This document shows positions 1 to 11,700 of a stretch of DNA of 64,000 bases, piece by piece. Within the stretch, counting starts at the first letter, position 1. Each line of letters begins with the position of its first letter. The notes beneath the pieces are model-generated. The model did no database searches and was not told where the DNA came from. It saw only the letters and a list, made by a program, of their open reading frames with translations. The stretch is from Procambarus clarkii (Eukaryota > Arthropoda > Malacostraca > Decapoda > Cambaridae). Made by a program: the position numbers and the translations under genes. The DNA lies in assembly GCF_040958095.1 (NCBI RefSeq), contig NC_091219.1, positions 24,402,702 through 24,466,701 on the forward strand, written 5' to 3'.

Positions 1-575
1 TACTGTTTAAAATGTATAAATGCCAACCAATGGTGGTACCACTTACAGAGGACATACGGCTGCAATATAGCCCCAGGTGAGAATTTAATTTACAATGCAG
101 TATGACTAATGAAAATTTCTAAATAAAATAAGTATTTGTTGTCAAATGAGTACACAGTAAGTGGTTCTTCATATACTGTATACCCAATTCTCAGTCCCAG
201 CAAGGTATCACTGCAAGTAAATTTCAGAAGTGCAGTATCTAACAATTCATGATTTATTATCTGAAAAAAATTTGGCACAAACCAGACAAATTAAACGTAC
301 AGAGAATCTGATATAGGCAACATTCCACATCTTCTTTCTTTTATTTGTGACTTAGATATAATGAACAATAATTCTATAAAGGCTACTATGCTTTAAAAAT
401 CTAATTCTGTGGAAATGTATCTCACTTATAAACACTTCATTAAACTGCATTTAAAGTACAATATACCCAAAACACTTTTAATTTTATAGAACTAGCAACC
501 CAGGTTAGTACAGTACATATGAATGGGACACATACCCCTTACGAGGAACAACAAGCAAATATACTTGTTAATCAC

Positions 576-2964
576 CTTGTCAGAGGGTAATGTACTGGTG
601 CTGTTCCAACGGGCCATGTATCTTCTCTCTTTATTATTGGTGAAAATGGTTTGGCATATTGTATTTCTCTTCTAAACTCCTGAATGCTGCTGTTAACACG
701 TCGCACGTCATCCTGGCAAGTAAAAACATTCTTATATTTTTGTGTACTGTAATTCATTATTTTATATTCAGGGGAAATTAATTATTGTCCCTTTATTTGT
801 CAAGTTTTTTCTTGCATTATGTAAGTCAATTTTAGCTTGTGTACTGTTAGATTTGAGTTTATTTTGGTGAGTTTTGATTTGCCAATCATATCTTACTTGA
901 AGATAAAACATGTGAAGGGTATACACATCGTTGGCTTCTGGGACATTGGAGACTGTCACAGCTTCACGAACCAATGAACTACCACCTATTAACTGCAGGT
1001 GAGAAACAACTTCTGCATCTTCTCTTAGTCGGTAGGAGGTGTATTCCTGACCCTAAAGAGAAATACAAAAATCTGTAAACATCAGAGGTAATACAAATGC
1101 TGTCCTCCTGCTAATCACCTTACTCTATTAAAAGCTTCAGAGGGAGGAAAATGTGTCATATCACAATGCATAAAATATATACATTTATTCTCTTTTAAGT
1201 CTCTTAAAAAACAAACATGAAAGGTTCTTCTTTAACCTTCAAACTACACAGGCTATTTTTATGCATTGATTGTCATGTGCAACAAAAATTTTCTGAATTT
1301 TGTTTTTTCTTTTACATTGTTAATTAGCATCTAGGATGAAAATCCAAGTTAAAAAAGTCTGCCTATCATGGTTTAGCTGTAGTAGCTCAAAGAAATTGTG
1401 TCTTTTCAGTAGTAATGAGGCAAGGTGCCACACTAGAATAACTCAGTCTATTTATTTTCAAATGTAACAATGGCTTAACAAGTATTGATTTAATGTTCAG
1501 CATACAAAAAACATATAAAAATAGTACCTGCAAATTAGACACACATGGTTTGTCAGTTGCATGAAGGATGCACCGGCCAAGATTATCCGTGTCAGCTTCA
1601 GAGTAAGTGTTGCGAGTACACCAACTCAACTTTGCACCCACGGCTTGTAGCACAGAATGGCTGAGAATGATACCAGCATCTGAAATATAGTAAAATTATA
1701 ACAAAAATTAGTTAAAGCAAGTTTTAATTTAAAATCATGTAGAACAAAGAAAATATTGGCACAGTACTGTAAATATAAATAAAAATTATATGATAATTAT
1801 TATGCAATGCAAAATATAATTAATTAACTTGAATAGGATGCATTCCAATCAATAACCAAATTTTTATTACATAAAACATGTTAAATAATGTACAATGCCA
1901 TTATAGTAAGATAAACAGAACAAGTTACAAATTGATATTTAATTTGGAGCATATGTTTTGACCTCAGTAGCAGTATAGATACTAAATATAGTTACTGCCT
2001 TATTAAATGACCTTATTAAATTAAATTAAGTGAAGGTCACTCGTTGGCCTTGGGGGGACCTTGAGAAGAAATATGGGAAATCATTACCCGATTTTCACTT
2101 TCAGAGGTTTGGAGGAATCACTTTGGAGTAAAAAGGATGACGGGGAAGAGTGCACGCATAGTGTTTCGGGCTGCAAATAGAAAATTAACTGCAAAAACCA
2201 GCTGTTGTTTTCAGCTTATAAATCAACGTACTGTATTTATAATAGAGGATTATTGTACTTGACCAAAACTTACCAATAGAACAATAGAGTGACTCAGGAT
2301 TATCCATCAGCATCCCCATATGAACATTTTTACTGATGCTGATCCTCTGTACCATCCTGTACAACTTTCTCCCATGAATGTACGTACGGTCCGAGACCAC
2401 AAAAAAGTAATCAAATTCATTTAAATAGTTTTCATGCAAATAAGAAAGCACTCTGAAAACTTTAATGAGTGGCTTTTCATCTTTGAAACCCACAATTGGT
2501 ATATTTAAACCCAATTTTTTGGAGCCAATGCCATCTATGAAAAAGATGACTTTGTCTACATGATGGTTCAATGTTTTATTTAGAGCAATTCCAAACGAGC
2601 CAATGCTATCTTTTGTAGATATAACTGCTACGAGGAGCTTATCGCGCATTCCTAGTTCTGTCGTATAGTATCGAGGCCTCAGCAACTTCTCAGACTTTGA
2701 CGGCTTCAAAGCATCTTCCTTATTATAATTATCCAGTACGAGGCGAGGTTCATAATCTCTATCACTGGACATTCCATCACTCCGCAGGTCTCTCAGCTTC
2801 CCCAATCGTCCACCGCTAAACAGATCAGGTGACATGGATCTTGAGCAGCCATCATCTATGAACGGTGTCCGAATAAGGCTCAAGGCAATGCCAATGCACA
2901 GACCAATAATTACAGAAGAACTCTGCCGGCTGTGGACGAGGACAGATTTAAGCGAGGTACTCAT
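576..2964 (-). CDS. CHPF: Chondroitin polymerizing factor family protein (CHPF/CHPF2-like), 5' part of gene
   Basis: Predicted coding exons on the minus strand: 2274-2964, 1528-1679, 897-1052, 576-712, all with GT/AG borders and agreeing phases (1, 0, 0, 2). The start ATG is at 2962-2964. The protein opens as a type II Golgi membrane protein: short basic cytosolic tail, then a hydrophobic anchor near residues 18-36 (IIGLCIGIALSLIRTPF). It then matches the GT31-like N-terminal domain of animal CHPF: RYYTTELGMRDKLLVAVIST, a CHDxG-less core, CVSNLQ/GQEYTSYRL, and a final WPVGTAP-type stretch. CHPF partners CHSY enzymes to extend chondroitin in the Golgi. The human QDDTY metal-site motif reads VVSDRTY here, fitting a non-catalytic or altered first domain. 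The second glycosyltransferase domain is not in the window: the phase-2 donor at 576 has no convincing partner in 1-575, so the rest probably lies to the left. CHPF versus CHPF2 cannot be settled. Confidence 0.85.
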
Positions 2965-3379
2965 CTTACGCTAATTTTCCAAAGCTGTGGCTTGCCTTGG
3001 TCAATACTGTACGTAAATAATGATATATATGTCACTTTATTCCTAATATATGTGTATTTTTCTGCTCTAAGAACTGTGAAAACTGTGAAGACAGGCGTAG
3101 CTTGGCCTGCTACGCCCTTTACAAAAAACTGGCCAAGTTAGCAATGGAAAGTAAACACCCGCATGTAAACAAACACCAAGTTACTTTCACCACAAGAATA
3201 TAACGTACTACACACATATACTTTTTTAACGAGTGTCATGATCTTCCATACCTACATAAATACATTAACGTTAATATATCTGCAAGAGTTTATATAAATT
3301 TATAAGCTGATTTTTACAGTTGGTAGAAGTGTCTGTGAAAACAATGTATTTCTGGGGATGGGAACCACCATCGCGTCAA

Positions 3380-3530
3380 AGGCATAAATAAATTTAATAA
3401 ATAAAATGTTTGTTGAATTTCTAGACAGAGCTAGTACATACTATGCCTAAAGTCATTAATAAGCACAGTGGTGCGGGCAACATGTGGGGAAAAACACTTA
3501 GACTAAAACTTAAAACTAATTGAGAATTAA
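3380..3530 (-). mobile_element. LINE 3'-UTR fragment (same family as 29209-30035)
   Basis: The stretch with GAGCTAGTACATACTATGCC and the following bases matches, in the same orientation, the 3' untranslated end of the LINE at 29209-30035 and the tail at 42000-42100. In those copies the tract sits beside the short-tandem tail of a minus-strand element. No coding sequence remains. Bases 3190-3380 hold nothing that I recognise. Confidence 0.45.
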
Positions 3531-3544
3531 ATTCAATGTCTTTC

Positions 3545-3605
3545 TTTATTATGCACCCCATACCCATCCCGTGGGCGGTGGTGTAAAGGATTACAGAGGC
3601 ATATG
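3545..3605 (-). repeat. Short dispersed repeat, antisense to 15890-15950
   Basis: The run TATGCACCCCATACCCATCC with GTGGGCGGTGG is the reverse complement of a segment at about 15895-15945 (CCACAAGATGGGTATGGGGTGCATAATAAA). The same motif occurs as tandem units at 6372-6468. It is a small dispersed repeat of unknown class. Confidence 0.45.
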
Positions 3606-3759
3606 ATCAGTTCAGGAACTGAACCTTCTAGTTCGTTTAGCTAAGCAAATAACAGTTTTTTGACGCTAGTTACAAAATTATTAATGTTATATATACATGT
3701 ACACATTCTCGTACATGTACATATATAAATACACATACATTTGGTCATAAGTTTACAAA

Positions 3760-4494
3760 ACGCTGTTCTTAAATGCAAACCATGCTCTGAAACTCTCCCT
3801 GGACAGATGTAATAGGACCCATTATCACCACACCAGAAATAAATATCTCTTTGATATCCCCAGGGTCAAACTTAATCTGTGTAAACACTCTATGCAAATT
3901 AAAGGACCTAGTCTATGGAACTCACTCCCTAGTGAATTGAAAAACTGTAAAACTTTTGCCTTATTTAAAAGCAAAAGCAAAAAGTACCTAACTTCATCTT
4001 CTTAGTTTCCTACACTGAGCTTTAAATTTGCTCTGTACCTAGTGTTACCCAATCTCCTAATTTTTATGTAATATCAAACAACCTTATCATTGTGTTCATT
4101 GCTGTCTTCTTTTATGTGCTAGCCATATGCTGTATTGTGACTACCAATTTTTGTCAACTACCATTCAAGCTGTCATTGCAATCAATCTTATATTGTTTCT
4201 GCTGTATTGTGCCTACCAATTTTTTGTCAACTACCATTCAAGCTGTCAATGCAATCAATCTTAGCTACCTATGTGCTTTAATATACTGTACCTACAATTT
4301 TCTCTCATCTTTTTTTTTTCATTTCATGTAATCTGTTATCATTTTTTTGTCTATAAATTTTGCAAGTATTTACCTCCTTAAAATTTTCTTAGATTAAGGA
4401 CCTGCCCGAAACGCTGCGCGTGCTAGTGGCTTTACAAGACTGTAATTACCATATTTGTATCCTCACATTCCTTATGTACATTCTTGTATATGCA

Positions 4495-4525
<31 letters not shown>

Positions 4526-4527
4526 AT
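3760..4527 (+). mobile_element. LINE 3' end (RT C-terminal tail, 3' UTR, AAAT tail)
   Basis: Plus-strand translation of about 3795-4003 gives a reverse-transcriptase C-terminal tail (CNRTHYHHTRNKYLFDIPRV, then GPSLWNSLPSELKNCKTF). The same peptide recurs at 4892-5197 and 29561-30034 on the other strand. The 3' UTR follows, containing CCCGAAACGCTGCGCGTGCT, and the element ends in a (TAAA)n tail at about 4494-4527. It is a 5'-truncated non-LTR retrotransposon of a CR1/jockey-superfamily type; the exact clade is not resolved. Confidence 0.8.
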
Positions 4528-4539
4528 ACATATTTAATC

Positions 4540-5803
4540 ACCCACACAAATACACACATCAATAATCTTTGTGTCACAAGTGATCAACAAGAGGCTCACA
4601 ACAGTCACTATACAAGGCACTTTACATCTATGGTGAGTCACACAGTTACTAGTCTTGCTGCACACCCACCCAACTGGGCGGCAGCTTTACAGTCAAAGCA
4701 TAAATTGAATTGAAAAATGGGAACACAGATGATAATAATTACCTGATGGATGGAACAGCAGAAGTAATTTTAACTAAAAAAAAATCTTGAAGTTTATACA
4801 TGGTGGATATCAGTAGTTAATCAAGTTGGTCAATAATCAATATTTTTGGGAAATAACAAGATATAGGTTGGCATTTAGGAGGTAATGAAGATTACATGGA
4901 ATTTATTAGGTAGTACTTAGTTATTCTCTTAAACTGGTTAAGAGAGGTACAGCCGTTGACATGATTGAGAAGGTCATTCCATAGTCTTGGTACCATGATT
5001 TGTAGTGCATTTCTAGTTTGGTTAAGGCGCACTCTTGAAATATCAAATAGGTATTTGCTTCTGGTGTGGTGCCCATGGGTTCTGTTACAACCTTCTAGGA
5101 AGCGTTTAAGGTCAGGATTGGCATTACAGTTCAGAGTTTTATATATATAGAGTACACATGAGAGGATGTGCAGTGACTTAATATCAAACATATTCAAAGA
5201 TTTAAGGGGGCCGAGTGTTGTCAGGGGCCAGAGTTTGTTATTGTTCTAATAGCAGATTTGTGTCGAGTAATTAGAGGACGTTGATGATTTTAGGTTAGAA
5301 CACCAAGCACAAATACCATAAATGAGATAAGGATAGATGAGAGAGTAATAGAGCAGCAGGGCGGGGTACATAGTATCTGATTTTAGAAAGAATGCCAACT
5401 GTTTTAGAAACTGTTTTGCTATATTTAGATTATGGTCCTAGAAATTCAGCTTGTTATCAATGAGAACACAAAGGAATTTACCATCTAGTTTGTTACTAAT
5501 TTGGATATTGTTAATTCTTAGATTAATTTGATCTGATGATTTATTATCAAACAAAATATAGACGGTTTTGTCAATGTTAAGGGTGAGTTTGTTAGCAGTT
5601 AGCCAAAGATGGACTTTATTTAGTTCAGTATTCACTGTGTCATTCAAAGTAAGATGGTTAGGACTGGAGAAAATGAAGGTTGTGTCATCAGCAAATAAGA
5701 TTGGCTTGAGATGTTGAGAGGCATTTAGAAGGTCATTAATGTAGATGAGAAAGAGGAGAGGGCCAAGTATGCGGCCCTGTGGAACACCAATGTTGATGTT
5801 CAA
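4540..5803 (-). mobile_element. LINE, 5'-truncated, antisense and tail-to-tail with the preceding copy
   Basis: Minus-strand open segments at 5438-5803 and 4892-5197 encode reverse-transcriptase pieces: GVPQGRILGPLLFLIYINDL and the catalytic FADDTTF motif (FADD box), then the thumb and C-terminal tail with CNRTHGHHTRSKYLFDISRV. The reading frame is broken between and within the two segments. The 3' UTR runs left to about 4540 and faces the tail of the plus-strand copy at 3760-4527. The 5' end stops at about 5803 against another LINE fragment. Confidence 0.8.
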
Positions 5804-5996
5804 GAGAGAACTGGATAAGCACCGCCAAAGGATACCTGATCAACCAGGCTGTGACTCATACGTCAGGCTGCGAACAGCCGCGTCCAACAGCCTGGTTGAT
5901 CAGTCCAGCAACCAGGAGGCCTGGTCGACGACCGGGCCGCGGGGACGCAAAGCCCCGGAAGCACCTCAAGGTAACCTCAAGGTAAGGTATGGGTAG
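5800..5996 (+). mobile_element. LINE 3' terminal fragment with CCTCAAGGTAA tail repeats
   Basis: Translation begins FKRELDKHRQRIPDQPGCDS, the C-terminal end typical of jockey/CR1-type LINE proteins, and continues into a GC-rich 3' end. It finishes in two copies of CCTCAAGGTAA. A second copy of this end lies at 45850-45965. The junction at about 5803 abuts the minus-strand LINE directly, implying insertion of one element into or against the other. Confidence 0.65.
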
Positions 5997-6371
5997 GGTG
6001 GGAGAAATGGAATTATTCACAGAAACATATTAGAGCCTGTCAGTAAAGTAAGACTGAAGGTATTGCAGGGAGTGACCTCTGACTCCACCTATATAATTCA
6101 TATATATGGTAAAAGTACCGTATTAAATACGGGGTGTAACATAAAACTATAAACAAAAACTACTATTATATAAAGAAAATAAATGTTGAAAACTATAGTA
6201 TCATTAGCAGAGTCCTACCTCTAATGTATAATAATATATTGTTAATACATATAGATTATAGAAATTGTAGTGTGAGAAGGTGTAGAGACTGATTGTAATA
6301 AAATATAGAACAATTTCCACTGGTCCGATTAAGACATTTTGCGCCCTCCATAATCCTTTCTTTGTGCTACG

Positions 6372-6468
6372 GCTCACAGGGTGAGTATGGGGAGCACAAT
6401 GAACTACAACTCACAGGATGAGTATGGTTTTGCACAATAAACTACCACTCACAGGATGAGTAATGGGG
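6372..6468 (+). repeat. Tandem repeat, about 40-46 bp unit, 2-3 copies
   Basis: The unit begins CTCACAGGATGAGTATGG and contains GCACAATAAACTACCA. It occurs twice fully and once in part, with small length differences. Related single copies occur near 44575 and 15913, so this may be an internal array of a dispersed element. Confidence 0.6.
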
Positions 6469-6779
6469 TACTGTGGTCATCATGATATTTTGATAAACTG
6501 TGAATTAAGATACTGTTGATTTAGTTATATAACGGAAAAAAGGAGTAGGTATAAGTAAACATTTTATTTGTAAATCAACACTTTATTACAGAAACAAACA
6601 AAAAAATTACATTTAAGTAATAATGAAAAGAAAATTAGGAACATTGTTAATTTTTGCACTAGTTTATTTCTGAGCTTAAGCATAAAATGTCATAAAATAA
6701 TAATTTAATACAAATTATTATTATAATAGTGAATATTCATCATATAACTGTATACTTTTCGAAGCATATACAATTTTCC

Positions 6780-7080
6780 CCAGTAATCTCTGATAAAAAC
6801 CCCCCTGGAGAAGCTCCATGGGTTTAATGGGTGCATGAGATCCTCTTGGAGAGGATCCATGCACCCACTACACGATGGGTTACATATGCACTTCCTGGAG
6901 AGACTACATATATGCACCCCCTCCTTCGGGAGAGGCTAGATATGCATACCTTGGAGAAGCTCCATGCACCCCCAGAAGTGGCTATATATTCATACCTTGG
7001 AGGGGTTACATATGTACACCACAATGAGGCTACATATGCACCCCTTGGGCTATATATATATGTATATATATATGTATATT
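6780..7080. repeat. Degenerate minisatellite built on TACATATGCACCCC / GGAGAAGCTCCATG
   Basis: About ten imperfect units of roughly 25-40 bp carry the motifs TACATATGCACC, CTTGGAGAAGCTCCATG and GGAGAGGCTA. Many units hold a small hairpin (GGAGAAGCTCC). The array ends in an alternating TATATG run at 7050-7080. Long open frames on both strands here follow from the repeat and are not genes. Confidence 0.65.
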
Positions 7081-7199
7081 AGTATATTTTGGTTGTAGTC
7101 TTTCTTGTAAACATTTGTTGAATATGACCAAAAGGGTAAGATTAATGATTCTAACACGAATCTTCTCAATATTTCTTGTTTTTCTTCACTGTCGAGTGT

Positions 7200-7840
7200 A
7201 GTTGAAAAATTAACTCTCCAAAGTTCACTTTCACACTTTATTTATGGTCTGACGCCTACAAGCGTTTCGCAAGACACTCCTTACATTTTCAAAGACAATT
7301 TTACATACTCTGCCAATGCTTATATTCGTTTTGAGTGAGGTGATACAGGACATGATTGAGATGAACAAGTGAATCAATAGGTACACCATTGCGTGTTTTC
7401 ATCTTCTTGCTTCTGTGCTGGTTCGGTGTCTTGAAGAGGGCAGAATGTAATTATGTGTTAATTGGCTGTTGATTGTTGATTTTGAGTTTTTGATGTGTAG
7501 GGCCTCGTTGATGTCGAGTCTCCTGTTGTCGTTGTATTTGTCGATAACTTCTGTGCTGCTTGTTAAGATTTCTCTGGTGGTGGTCTGGTTGGGGAGATTA
7601 TATGCTCTTTGATGGAGCCCTGTTGCTTGTGCATTGTTAATCACCTAGAGAGAGAGAGAGAGACGTTGTTGTTTTGCCTATATACTGAGATCTTTTGGGC
7701 TGACAGTCCCCAAGTGAGCATGTGAAGGCATAAATGACGTTGGTTTCTTTCAAGGGGTTCTGTTTGGTGTCTGGAGAGTTCTTCATGAATAGGTTGGCCG
7801 TCTTCTTTGTTTTTGTAGTGTCATGGTAATCTCTCTAGGA
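7200..7840 (-). mobile_element. Penelope-like retroelement fragment (GIY-YIG endonuclease end), broken
   Basis: Minus-strand translation near 7655-7760 reads KETNVIYAFTCSLGDC then QYIGKTTTSLS, the core of the GIY-YIG endonuclease carried at the C terminus of Penelope-like elements. The segment 7399-7644 continues with TTREILTSSTEVIDKYNDNR, RRLDINEALHIKN and INSQL, a typical Penelope end. An AG dinucleotide run lies between the two parts at about 7649-7662. Only the 3' portion is present; it is degraded, and the reverse transcriptase is absent. Confidence 0.7.
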
Positions 7841-8154
7841 AGAGATTCGGCCTACTCCATTATCACCTATTCTCATACCACATCTACTTATTCAAGACCT
7901 GCAGCCCCAAGAACAACAACTACTTCTCAGATGTCTAGACAGAGTACTACCAGTCTACCTTCCCCAGGGCCCTCCAGACCCTTGCACCTGGTGACGGCCT
8001 CAGGATCACGCCACCGCCGGAAACAAGGGCACCGCTAGTTAGCCGGTTCCCAGTTATCTACGACTCCAGCACCACCTGGATGGCCGTTATTCCATATATA
8101 TAGAGGCTTGCCAGCTCCAGCAAGCCACGGGGAAGACATCTCCGGTCACACAGG

Positions 8155-8285
8155 GTGCAGTCGCACCTCCACAGATCTCCAGTATCAGCTAATGATAATG
8201 GTAATGGCTCAAAAGGGCCACCACTTACGGGCTATTCATGCCCGTGCCACCTCTTGGGTGGCTTAATCTTCATCAATCAATCTCC
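8155..8285 (+). repeat. Dispersed repeat, copy 1 (GGCTCAAAAGGGCCACCACT)
   Basis: This 130-bp segment, with the motifs CACAGATCTCCAGTATCAGC and GGCTCAAAAGGGCCACCACT, is present in reverse complement at 43776-43905. Both copies end in an ATTGATTGAT-like run. It looks like the 3' part of a short retroposon; the family is unknown to me. Bases 7845-8155 hold nothing further that I recognise. Confidence 0.65.
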
Positions 8286-8775
8286 AGATTACTCCTGAGT
8301 GCTCTACTGACTAGGTCTGTTGGTATACCTCAGTGTGGTAACAGATTTATGCAGTCTTAGCTCACAGTATTCCCGCACCATTTTCTAGTATTTGCACATT
8401 AACGTAACGTAGCTTTGTTTGTTTGTCTTGTTTAATTTGCACTCTGTATCAAGCCAAGCTTGGATAATATTTTGTTGTAATTTGTTTAACGTCATTCTTG
8501 AGTATTTTTAAATTTTTGTTCTCTGTCTTATCCTACAGTTACCTCAAGGTGAAGATTCAACTTGCAGTCTAACTTTTTTGTTTCCTTTTTTTTTTTGCTT
8601 TTTTTGTTTGTTTTATATGCCTGGCATCCCATCTTCCCTAGAAAGACTGCACTAACATCCATTTTCTCGTCACAGTAGTTTTTGTAGTACGTTGTGTACA
8701 CGCAAAAATAACAGAATGTCGGTACAATAGGAGAGGGAAGGGTTGCGTGGACAAGGTATAAGGGAGTCATCTTGA

Positions 8776-11700
8776 CTAGATTTGTGGCTGACCCTGTCCC
8801 TCGCTGACGGTGATGATGATGGTTCTGTCTGGCTGACAGGTGGACAAATACAGCTTGTTGTTCTGACGATAGATGTACACTTCGCTGCTCTCCACCCCTA
8901 TCTCCATGGCCCCCACGCGCTCATCCAGGGCGCGCACCTCTGATATCTGCACCAGAAAATACAAAATGATCTTTAACCTTATAATGAATAACACGTGCCT
9001 TCAGAAAGTTACTAATTGTGTAAAGGAACAGTTAAATTTCATGCAATTAGTGTTATTAGAATATTCTCAATACCTAACGTTATTAAACAAAACGGTTAGT
9101 ATTGATACGATGAATGTGTGGTCGAATATCCTTAAAGTTTTGTAAAATTGTTGAGAAACAAAGCCGTGACACCCACAAACTTAACAGAACAAACAATTTC
9201 TGTATTATAATGGTTAACTTTAAATGTTGTCTACAGGAACTGCATTTGGTGGTAGAGAAATCTTTTTCCTAGTTTTAGTGATGCAGAGAGGTTCTGTTAG
9301 TTCCCATCTCGAACTCACAACCCCCCCATGTAGGGGGTGCTGTTTGTATGTGCTGGTGGTGTGAGCATGTATGTGCAGTATAATTTCGGTGAAGCAAGAG
9401 AGAGATGAAGGCCAGTGACCTTTGTGGAGAGTGCCAGAGCATGTTGTGTGGGGTCCTGGGTAGTCGGGCGCTGGGCCAGACCTCTCAGCTCGCCACGCAC
9501 CTCCTGCACCAGCTGCCGGGATTTCCATAAGTGCCTATACGGAAGGAAATAACAATAACAAATATGCTCTTCGGTGTAAATAATGGACAATGATGTATTT
9601 AGTAAAGAGAGAGAGAGACCAATAAAATAATGAGATACAACTGGTATAAATTTTAAATTCAAAATAGTACAGAGAAGCAGTAGGTTCGAATACTGACGTA
9701 TTAACTGATTTTTTTTTTAATTCAGAGTGAGATTATTACTTGATTTTTTGTAGAAGTATTGATGAGACTGAAACTCATATGGAGGCTTCGTTTCAGGCTT
9801 TGTAATTAAGCTGGAGACTTTCTTTTTAGCAGATAAAAGGTATTTTCGAGATTCGAACTTGCTTGATGACTTTGTTTCAGATTCTTAAATTCATTTACAG
9901 ATTTGGCTGAGACTGGAACTCGCCTGAAGACCTTTAGCTTGAGGTCTGAAACTAAACTGTAAATGTTATTTGTAGCTCCAAAATTTACCTGGAAGCTTCC
10001 TTGCACATCTAAAAATTACCTAGAAATTTGATATGACTGTCTGGAACTCACTTGGTGGCCTTGCTGAGGCTTTGAAAGATGATTTTGACATCGGCGTCGG
10101 TTTGGTCGAGGTCGGTGGAATAGGCGTTGAGGTGCTGCTCTGCCCTCCGCTGCAGGTCGGCCAGCGAGGTCTCCAGAGTCCCAACCCACTGTAACAACAC
10201 GTTCTCCAGTATTTATTTGTTTCTGGATGTGGTCCTTGTCCACCTTTCTGAACTGTTGTATGGTGGGGGAAGGGGAGGCTGTTCACCTACTTTCTTGCCT
10301 GCTGAAGGGGTGTTGAGGAGTTTACCTTTTTATATCACCTGTTGTCTGCAATATTCATCAACTTCATTACCTGATATAAATATTCGTCAACCCCTTAACC
10401 TTATGAGGGTGGAAATAGCCTAAGCTACGTTGTTGTTGTTTTAGATTCAGCTACTGGGAACAAAAGTTGGAAGTAGCACGGGCTATGGTGAGCCCGTAGT
10501 GGACTTACCTGGCACAGGAGCGGGGCTGTAACTTTGGGTGTACCGCCTAAGCTATTCTATCCTCTTGAGATGTATTGTTGGAAATTTCCAACACTAATAC
10601 AATACAGTTGTATTATTATTAATTATTACTAAAATCTACTAATTGCTGTAGTAACTAAAATTAACCAACAGTAGAGTTCACATGAACTAATAATTGTATC
10701 TGTACAATAATGCTGGAATTCTTACGTAACCAAACACCAGTATTGCGTCAGATTCTACCAAAATAAACACATTTATATCCAGTGTGTCAGAGAATTGAGT
10801 TTGATTCTCTAAAAACAACAGTGTTCTGTGTGATAATTATTTACCGATAACCTGACTCCCAAATAATGCCAAATCGAGCGTTTCTAGTTACAACTGTTAT
10901 CTGGTAATAAATTTAACGTCACACGTGAATGCCATGGAGAGAATTAATATCATTCTCCATTGCTCGTTTAACATCGTAAAACGAGCAAATAATAATATTT
11001 AGCTCCCTAGAATTATAAACCCGTCATTATCCAAGCATTTTAGCCGCAACTGCGAGAAATAATATTATTCGTAGTAAATAATTTGTGTAGCGAATGCGGG
11101 GACGCGGAGCGGGGCAGGGAGAGACGCCATTAACGAGAGAGCGTGTGGAGGCGTCGGTGAGAGAGGAAAGTCGCCAAAGTGCGGTGTGAAGACTAGTTGC
11201 AGAATTGAGCAACTCGTTTGGTGTCAGTGTCATAGGATACATTGTGGTGAATCGTCAACAAGAATTAACTTGACATTCAGCCCGGAACTTGTCAATTTGT
11301 TCCGTGTAATCCATCGTGACCGGCCAGAGAAGCGCGTCGACATCTAGGCCAAGCTAGCCACCACGTGTTCGCCATTGCGACGCTAGAGCCTGGGACGCGA
11401 GTTTCGGCAAGCTTCAACTTATACAGTGCCCTATTAGCTAAGTACACATATTCCCTTTTGATGCATCATTAGAGATTGTTTACAGCAGGGTAGCTTGTCA
11501 TCACGCCGAGCGACATAAATAAAACACATGTTAGTATATTTTATCACTCTCCATTCCCAATTTCTTGAATATAGATATTTAGCATCCTAATATGTTGCTA
11601 CGTAATATATTTTGATTTACAGCTTGCGTGTGAGGAACTCCCCGAGCTGTTACTTTCCTGTGTTATTCATCTCCCAGTGTTATTCATCTCCCAGTGTTCC

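Noticed and set aside
90-278. Possible further CHPF exon on the minus strand
   Set aside because: The acceptor TTTTTTTCAG is good, but joining to the phase-2 donor at 576 gives an immediate stop, and the peptide does not resemble CHPF.
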